64,000 nt of DNA from contig WRAZ01000008.1 of assembly GCA_009779925.1 (NCBI GenBank), positions 1 to 64,000 on the forward strand, given 5' to 3'. The notes beneath the pieces were generated by a model. It had not been told where the DNA came from. It saw nothing but the letters and a program-made list of their open reading frames with translations, and did no database searches. Each line of letters opens with the position of its first letter. Position 1 is the first letter of the stretch. The stretch is from Chitinivibrionia bacterium. Lineage in GTDB: Bacteria > Fibrobacterota > Chitinivibrionia > Chitinivibrionales > Chitinivibrionaceae. This document shows positions 59,243 to 64,000 of this stretch, in pieces. Position numbers and translations under genes: made by a program.

Positions 59243-59540
59243 AAAATACCCCCTTAAAAAAAATTAAAAAATGAAAAGTTGCTATCAATTCTATTTATTC
59301 GCCACGCAAAAAAAATGCGAGACAAGCAAATACCCAGAATTGCTAACAACCAATTTTTTTAAGATTTTTTAAGATTTTTCTTTAAGATTTTTTTATGTTT
59401 TACGAACGTCCGAATTTCCGCCAAAATACAGCTTTCGGTAAAACACAAGAATAATATAATAAACTTCTACGGCTTTTGTCAAGTTTTTTTTGCATTTTTT
59501 TTAAAAGGCGGAAAAATTCCCGCCCTTATCACTCTGTTTA
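59243..59540 (-). promoter_or_regulatory. Leader and promoter region of chemoreceptor 2
   Basis: About 300 bases without a gene. On the minus strand TTGACA (59477-59482) and TATATT (59453-59458), 18 bp apart, form a housekeeping-type promoter pointing at the chemoreceptor, giving a leader of about 200 bases. The leader holds three direct repeats of TTTAAGATTTTT around 59352-59392. A weak hairpin GGCGG/CCGCC near 59508-59526 may terminate rfbB. Confidence 0.55.
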
Positions 59541-60623
59541 TTACCTATCGCCGTAATTTTTTTCCATCCAGTTTTTGTATTCGCCGCTTTTTATGTTTTT
59601 TACCCACTCGCGGTTGTTAAAATACCACTCCACCGTTTTTTTGAGCCCGTCGTCAAAAGTGTAATCTTGCTTCCAGCCCAATTCGGCTTTGATTTTTGAG
59701 CAGTCGATTGCGTATCTTCGGTCGTGCCCGGGGCGGTCTTTCACAAAATTTATCAGTTTTTTGTAATAATCCTTATCTTTACCTGAAATTTCGGCGACAG
59801 TTTCGCACAAAACATTCACAAGTTTCAGATTTTCCCACTCGTTTTCGCCGCCGATGTTGTAGCATTCGCCCGTTCTTCCGCTTTGCATAATCGCCCAAAC
59901 CGCGCTGTTATGGTCTTCCACAAAAAGCCAATCGCGGACGTTTTTTCCGTCGCCGTAAACAGGCAACGGTTTTTCTTCGAGCATATTTTCAATCATCACG
60001 GGAATAAGTTTTTCGGGAAATTGGTAATATCCGTAATTATTCGAGCAGTTCGACAGCGTAATCGGCATATCGTAGGTGTGAAAATACGCGTTTACAAGGT
60101 GGTCGCTACTCGCTTTGGAAGCCGAATACGGGCTTCTCGGCGAATAAGGCGTGGTCTCGGTGAAATATCCGCTTTCGCCTAAACTTCCGAAAACCTCGTC
60201 GGTGCTTACGTGGTGGAACAGGCAACGGTTGCCCCCCGTTTTTCCGTCAAAATTATCGTTCCAATAATTCCTTGCCGTTTCCAACAAATTAAATGTTCCC
60301 AGAATGTTTGTGTTTATGAAATCCGACGGTCCAAGGATTGACCTGTCCACGTGGCTTTCGGCGGCAAAATGCGCGACCGTGTCTATGTTGTATTTCGTAA
60401 ATGCGGCTTTTACCGCTTCGATGTCGCAGATGTCGCCTTGGACGAATGCGTATCGCGGGTCGTTGGACAAATCCGCCAAACTTTCCAAATTTCCTGCATA
60501 AGTCAATTTGTCGAAATTGACGATTTTCCCGTTAAAATCCGTTTTCGTCAGCAGAAATCGGATAAAATTAGAGCCGATAAATCCTGCTCCGCCCGTAACC
60601 AAAATGTTTTTTAATGCTCTCAA
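59541..60623 (-). CDS. rfbB: dTDP-glucose 4,6-dehydratase
   Basis: A 360-residue NAD-dependent short-chain dehydrogenase in dTDP-rhamnose synthesis. The cofactor loop is [11 protein letters not shown] near the N-terminus; '[10 protein letters not shown]', '[11 protein letters not shown]', the catalytic '[10 protein letters not shown]' (YxxxK) and '[18 protein letters not shown]' are diagnostic of RfbB. The start is a TTG preceded by AAGGAG 5 bases upstream. rfbA, rfbC and rfbD are not adjacent. It lies 15 bases downstream of the DUF4139 gene and is probably co-transcribed. Confidence 0.93.
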   Translation of the reverse strand: MRALKNILVTGGAGFIGSNFIRFLLTKTDFNGKIVNFDKLTYAGNLESLADLSNDPRYAFVQGDICDIEAVKAAFTKYNIDTVAHFAAESHVDRSILGPSDFINTNILGTFNLLETARNYWNDNFDGKTGGNRCLFHHVSTDEVFGSLGESGYFTETTPYSPRSPYSASKASSDHLVNAYFHTYDMPITLSNCSNNYGYYQFPEKLIPVMIENMLEEKPLPVYGDGKNVRDWLFVEDHNSAVWAIMQSGRTGECYNIGGENEWENLKLVNVLCETVAEISGKDKDYYKKLINFVKDRPGHDRRYAIDCSKIKAELGWKQDYTFDDGLKKTVEWYFNNREWVKNIKSGEYKNWMEKNYGDR

Positions 60624-60638
60624 AATGTCTCCTTTTTT

Positions 60639-62078
60639 TTATCTATCTACAGTTGCGGTGAACGCGAATGTCGTCGTTTGTCCGGCTCTTACGGCTACCT
60701 CGAACCGAGCGGTGTTTGCGTCAACTTGCGTGTGGCGCTGATTGCTTCTTATAGTCCAGTTTCCGTGAATAATTTCTTCAAAAAGCACGGTAATATTCTC
60801 TCTTTTATGGTTGGAAATCGATACTTCTTTCGTGAATTCCGAGCGGCGGTCGTTAACTTGGCGTTGCGCGGTTGTGCGCACAAAGCAGGTTATGTCGAAC
60901 GCAGTGCCGCTTCTGAGGGTTATATGTTCGTTTATGGGAGTATGGCTTACGTTGTCTTCGCCGTCAAAAACGTTTTTATCGCCGTCTTTTCTGTAAATTC
61001 GCACAACGCCTCGCGGAAACGGCAAATTAAGATTGTTTCTTTGACCTGTCTGAAAAGTAATTTCGCTTACAACGTCGTGCCTAACGCCCATTTCACCGTC
61101 TTGCGCCGCCCCGCCGCCCCGCCGACTTACAGGTTGCGGAAAAGATTGCCCCGACCTGACCCTGTATCGTCTTTGAACGTTAATTTGCGGCGCCGAAAAC
61201 ATCTCGATTTGCTTCGTCTGATTTTCGCGTATCGACACAGGGCGCGCTATCGAATACAAATGAAATTCGTCAAAACTTCTCTGCTCTACTCCGCCCCCAA
61301 AATCCTCCGCCATCATCGGAGCGGACATTACCATTCTCGCTTGGCGCATCATCTGGTTTTGAGGAGCAACCATATTAACATCGCCCGCAATAAGGCGCAA
61401 ATTCGCGTTTTCGAATGCCGCGCCCGACTGGTTTGTCAGCGTTATCCACGCGGTTATCGAGGCGTTTTTTTCGTTGTCGGCAAGAAGCATAACATAATCG
61501 GCGTTCCACGAAAATCCTTCGGTCAAATACGAAACGTCCGCCTTTACATTAGCCGCTCTTTGCGCCTGCACAAGCCATTTAAGCGTGGGGCGAGCAAAAA
61601 GGTTTTCGGGAAGTTCGGGAAGAAGAATTTGTCCTTCAAATCCAAGCACAATTTTACCGTCCACTTCAAATATCGGCTGAAAATTGTTTGCTATCAGCCT
61701 CGCGGGAACTCTTGCAATATTGCCGTTGCCCGTCAAAACGCCGTTCTGGTCGATAAGCGTAATTTCTCTTCCGACAAATTTGTTCAAAAGCGCCTCTCGC
61801 GAAATAAGGTCGAACTCGTAATTTTGCTCCAAAACCCTAAATCCGCCGCCCGAAACAATAAGCGATTGCGGAATAATGCTCTGAGCAACCCCCTCAAAAC
61901 GAACGTTTGAAACTCCCGCGGGAAGCGAAATCTGCCTTATCTCCTGCACAAGCGCGCGGTTGTTGTTGTAAATCGTAAGGTTAAGCGCCTCTCTGTTTTC
62001 GGGAAGCGACACCACCGTTTGCGTAGCCAAAACCGCCACAACCGACAAAAGCAGACCTGTAAATATTTTGCTTTTCAT
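60639..62078 (-). CDS. Exported DUF4139-domain protein
   Basis: A 479-residue protein with a signal peptide (MKSKIFTGLLLSVVAVLATQ) and a DUF4139-type body. 'NLTIYNNNRALVQEIRQISLPAGVSNVRFEGVA' opens the protein, 'TLKWLVQAQRAANVKADVSYLTEGFSWNADYVML' lies in the middle, and the C-terminal half is beta-rich. Relatives include mucoidy-inhibitor-like proteins of unknown mechanism, in several cases encoded in envelope-related contexts. Probably periplasmic or outer-membrane associated; function not known. A GGAG site precedes the ATG and the promoter motif lies about 40 bases upstream. Confidence 0.85.
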   Translation of the reverse strand: MKSKIFTGLLLSVVAVLATQTVVSLPENREALNLTIYNNNRALVQEIRQISLPAGVSNVRFEGVAQSIIPQSLIVSGGGFRVLEQNYEFDLISREALLNKFVGREITLIDQNGVLTGNGNIARVPARLIANNFQPIFEVDGKIVLGFEGQILLPELPENLFARPTLKWLVQAQRAANVKADVSYLTEGFSWNADYVMLLADNEKNASITAWITLTNQSGAAFENANLRLIAGDVNMVAPQNQMMRQARMVMSAPMMAEDFGGGVEQRSFDEFHLYSIARPVSIRENQTKQIEMFSAPQINVQRRYRVRSGQSFPQPVSRRGGGAAQDGEMGVRHDVVSEITFQTGQRNNLNLPFPRGVVRIYRKDGDKNVFDGEDNVSHTPINEHITLRSGTAFDITCFVRTTAQRQVNDRRSEFTKEVSISNHKRENITVLFEEIIHGNWTIRSNQRHTQVDANTARFEVAVRAGQTTTFAFTATVDR

Positions 62079-62116
62079 AAGTTCTCCTTATTATTGTTGA
62101 GAATTTTTTCAGCGCT

Positions 62117-62131
62117 AAAATACTATTTGCC
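62117..62131 (-). promoter_or_regulatory. Recurrent promoter-like motif upstream of the DUF4139 gene
   Basis: On the minus strand GGCAAATAGTATTTT, 38 bases before the start. TTGCGC lies exactly 17 bp before TAGTAT, so this copy has a credible -35/-10 pair. Confidence 0.6.
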
Positions 62132-62190
62132 GTTTTTAATTGGCGCAATTATGTATTTTATGTAATCAAAAACAGAAAAAAGGAGAATTT

Positions 62191-62409
62191 ATGCGAACGA
62201 TGAATGGGGTTTATGACGGCAAATCTGTTAAATTAAACAGAAAATGCGAATTAAATCAAAGATGCAATGTCGTAGTTATATTTTCTGAAAATTATAAACC
62301 TGTAAAACGAAAAATTAGCCCGCTCGATAATTTGTTGGGCAAAATAAACAATAATAATATTCACGAAGAAGCTGATTTTGGAGTACGAGAAGGCAACGAA
62401 GTATGGTAA
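62191..62409 (+). CDS. Antitoxin of a MazF-type pair (DUF104-like)
   Basis: A 72-residue small protein upstream of and overlapping a MazF toxin gene. The N-terminal 'MRTMNGVYDGKSVKLNRK' with a following beta strand resembles DUF104/AF2212-like proteins, often antitoxins. The C-terminal part is flexible and ends acidic, fit for toxin wrapping. The ATG at 62191 has AAAGGAG 6 bases upstream; a longer frame of 17 codons lacks a site. The last seven bases overlap the toxin start (ATGGTAA). Confidence 0.8.
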   Translation: MRTMNGVYDGKSVKLNRKCELNQRCNVVVIFSENYKPVKRKISPLDNLLGKINNNNIHEEADFGVREGNEVW

Positions 62410-62744
62410 TTAACAATTATATTCCCGACCGTAAAGACATCGTTTGGTTAGAATTTTCTCCGCAATCGGGACACGAGCAAAGAGGAAAGCGCCCCGCCAT
62501 AGTTTTATCGCCGCTACAATACAATCTTAAAACAGGGCTTGCAATTTTTTGTCCGATAACGAGCAAAATAAAAGGATATCCATTTGAAGTAAAAATTGAA
62601 AACCAAAGAATACAGGGAGTTGTTTTGTCCGACCAAGTTAAAAGTTTTGACTGGAAAAGTCGCGGAGTCCAATTTATTTCCAAAGCAACCGATTATGAGA
62701 TTGAAAGCGTTGTTTCAAAATTAAGTATTTTGATAGGCTATTAA
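62403..62744 (+). CDS. MazF/PemK-family endoribonuclease toxin
   Basis: A 113-residue toxin of the MazF family. 'DIVWLEFSPQSGHEQRGKRPAIVLSP' near the N-terminus and 'CPITSKIKGYPFEV', 'GVVLSDQVKSFDWKSRG' are the conserved beta-barrel and RNA-binding stretches, including the catalytic Arg/Thr region (RGKRP, ITS). It cleaves mRNA when free of antitoxin. The start overlaps the antitoxin stop by seven bases. It is followed after 14 bases by the RNase HIII gene. Confidence 0.92.
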   Translation: MVINNYIPDRKDIVWLEFSPQSGHEQRGKRPAIVLSPLQYNLKTGLAIFCPITSKIKGYPFEVKIENQRIQGVVLSDQVKSFDWKSRGVQFISKATDYEIESVVSKLSILIGY

Positions 62745-62758
62745 CAAGGACGTCAATC

Positions 62759-63682
62759 TTGCCAAAATATACTGAAATTCTACCAATAGAAAAAAAATTG
62801 TGCGAACGGGAATTTGCTCTCGCGCAAAAAGGAATTTTGCTCGAAAAAATCAAAGACGTTCCTTATGGCGTTCAGATTTCCGCGGTCGGACAAAAAACCG
62901 CCGTTGAAGGAAAACTCACCGTTTATTATTCCGATAAAAAGGGGCTTTCTGTTGTTGAAAACACCGACAATCCTATAACAAAAGTAGCCGCGGCAATCAT
63001 AGACGGGCGCGAAATTTCCAAAAAAACTAACCAAAGCAAAAAATTTGTCCCGCATTTTGGCTCGGACGAGGCGGGCAAAGGCGACTTTTTCGGTCCTTTA
63101 ATTACCGCGGGATTTTGCTTGGACAGCGTTGATACGCGCAATGACTTAATAGATATGGGCGTTTGCGACAGTAAAAAACTGAACGATGTTCAAATTTCCG
63201 CATTGGCGAAAAAACTGCACGCAAAATACAAAAACAACATATCCATAATGCGCCCGTCAGTCGAAAAATACAATAGTTTATATGCCTCTTTCAAAAACTT
63301 AAACATTCTTTTGGGCTGGTCGCACGCAATGGTTATGGAAGAATTAAGGGACAGATTTCCGCAAATAAACCTTGCTATTTTCGACAAATTCGCAGAGCAA
63401 GGCGTAGTAGTGCGCTTCCTTAAAAAGCACAAAGACCTAAACGTCGAAGCGCTTGTTCACGGAGAAGACCACGACATTGCCATTGCCGCCGCTTCAATTA
63501 TTGCACGGGACTGTTTTGTCCGAAAAATGAGCGATTTGTCGCAGAAATTCGATATGAAAATTCCTTTGGGAGCAGGAAACATTGTGATTAAAGTCGGCAA
63601 GGAATTTATCAAAAAACACGGAAAAGAAAATTTAGTAAACGTCTGTAAAACGCATTTCAAAACCATACAAGAATTGGGGTAA
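62759..63682 (+). CDS. rnhC: Ribonuclease HIII
   Basis: A 307-residue RNase HIII, which removes RNA from RNA-DNA hybrids. The N-terminal 90 or so residues form the TBP-like substrate-binding domain (DUF3378 type). The catalytic domain begins 'HFGSDEAGKGDFFGPL' with the G-S-D-E motif (D103, E104), continues with 'DSKKLND' and 'HGEDHDIAIAAASIIARD', and ends 'FKTIQEL'. HIII is distinguished from HII by the N-terminal domain and GSDE. The start is a TTG with AAGGA about 9 bases upstream. Confidence 0.92.
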   Translation: MPKYTEILPIEKKLCEREFALAQKGILLEKIKDVPYGVQISAVGQKTAVEGKLTVYYSDKKGLSVVENTDNPITKVAAAIIDGREISKKTNQSKKFVPHFGSDEAGKGDFFGPLITAGFCLDSVDTRNDLIDMGVCDSKKLNDVQISALAKKLHAKYKNNISIMRPSVEKYNSLYASFKNLNILLGWSHAMVMEELRDRFPQINLAIFDKFAEQGVVVRFLKKHKDLNVEALVHGEDHDIAIAAASIIARDCFVRKMSDLSQKFDMKIPLGAGNIVIKVGKEFIKKHGKENLVNVCKTHFKTIQELG

Positions 63683-63687
63683 AAAAA

Positions 63688-64000
63688 ATGATAAAAACAG
63701 CAATCGGACAAGACTCGCACAGATTTGAAACCGAGGACTTAACAAAACCGCTGATTTTAGGCGGCGTAATAATCCCGAATGAGGTCGGACTTGCAGGAAA
63801 CAGCGACGCCGACGTTATTTTGCACGCACTCACAAACGCAATTTCGGGAATAACCACCGTAAATATTTTAGGCGCAAAAGCCGACGAACTGTGTCTTGGC
63901 AAAGGCATAAAAGACAGCAACGTATATCTTCAAAAAGCGCTTGAATACTTGGACGGATACAAAATAATGCACGTATCCTTTTCGGTCGAAGCCAAAAAAC
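63688..64000 (+). CDS. IspF-like 2-C-methyl-D-erythritol 2,4-cyclodiphosphate synthase, partial
   Basis: The first 104 codons of an IspF-like protein; it runs off the window. Metal ligands D9 and H11 are in 'IGQDSHRFE', and 'GLAGNSDADVILHALTNAISG' keeps the third metal-binding His in LHA. The usual 'GDIGxHFPDTDP' stretch is missing, replaced by 'ILGAKADELCLGKGIKDSNVYLQKALEYL', and the usual HSD and TDA are NSD and TNA. It then resumes with 'HVSFSVEAKK', where IspF usually has a VNxxxxxEPK-like strand. This is a divergent IspF branch that I recall from spirochaetes and relatives. MEP-pathway function is probable. It begins 5 bases after rnhC. Confidence 0.8.
   Translation, partial: MIKTAIGQDSHRFETEDLTKPLILGGVIIPNEVGLAGNSDADVILHALTNAISGITTVNILGAKADELCLGKGIKDSNVYLQKALEYLDGYKIMHVSFSVEAKK

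Noticed and set aside
60678-61910. 410-codon open frame opposite the DUF4139 gene
   Set aside because: It lies wholly antisense to a gene with a signal peptide and clear family matches; its product is Arg/Ser/Tyr-rich shadow sequence with no ribosome binding site.
1-64000. tRNA, rRNA, riboswitch and CRISPR features
   Set aside because: None was recognised by eye in the intergenic regions; a covariance-model search would be needed to exclude small or divergent RNAs.

Overview
The window looks like a chromosome segment of an anaerobic, motile, Gram-negative bacterium. Anaerobic ribonucleotide reductase (nrdDG) and the [FeFe]-hydrogenase maturase hydF point to anaerobiosis. Flagellin, FlgK, FlgL, CheA and two chemoreceptors point to motility. 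TolB, a lipoprotein and several exported proteins point to an outer membrane. Four large exported proteins end in a beta-rich tail resembling type IX-style (Por_Secre_tail) sorting domains. Together this suggests the Fibrobacterota/Chitinivibrionia neighbourhood or another FCB-group lineage. That placement is inference, because no rRNA or tRNA gene was recognised.

Layout. 1-7.5 kb: hflX, then on the minus strand a lipoprotein/DEAD-box helicase pair, cheA and tolB. 7.5-12.7 kb, accessory: a MORN-type repeat protein with a tiny Cys-rich partner, a structured intergenic region, a YhcG-like nuclease, hydF, a RelB/YafQ toxin-antitoxin pair and a DJ-1 protein. 12.9-18.3 kb: a diguanylate cyclase, a DUF4434 glycosidase-like exported protein and a zinc/manganese-type ABC transporter lacking its binding protein. 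18.5-21.9 kb: an A/T-rich, probably acquired single-chain restriction-methylation-specificity gene. 21.9-27.4 kb: cmoB, argB, nrdD-nrdG behind NrdR-like palindromes, and yraN. 27.4-31.7 kb: fliC, flgL, flgK, with sigma-54 promoters before flgL and flgK. 31.8-39.7 kb: a UDP-glucuronate decarboxylase, two cassettes of tiny membrane proteins, and a divergent pair of large NodB-type polysaccharide deacetylase paralogues. 39.7-53 kb: mostly housekeeping genes (hisF, panC, aroC, fmdB-like, obgE, rsmE, era) plus a second diguanylate cyclase, a chemoreceptor, a Nudix protein, a glycosyltransferase and a transpeptidase. 53-64 kb: a HAD phosphatase, a third deacetylase, a second chemoreceptor, rfbB, a DUF4139 protein, a MazF toxin-antitoxin pair, RNase HIII and the start of an unusual ispF.

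Four non-genic signals stand out. (1) A family of short palindromes, with variable cores often bounded by GTAGGGGC/GCCCCTAC, is scattered through the window, including inside the reading frames of a lipoprotein, cmoB and rsmE, and it supplies the stop codon of a phosphatase gene. (2) A 93-bp block (end of a deacetylase gene, terminator, promoter motif) occurs twice 715 bp apart, and each copy launches a translationally coupled pair of tiny membrane-protein genes. (3) A recurrent promoter-like motif, GGCANNTAGTATTTT, lies just upstream of at least nine genes. (4) yraN appears to start at a CTG codon.
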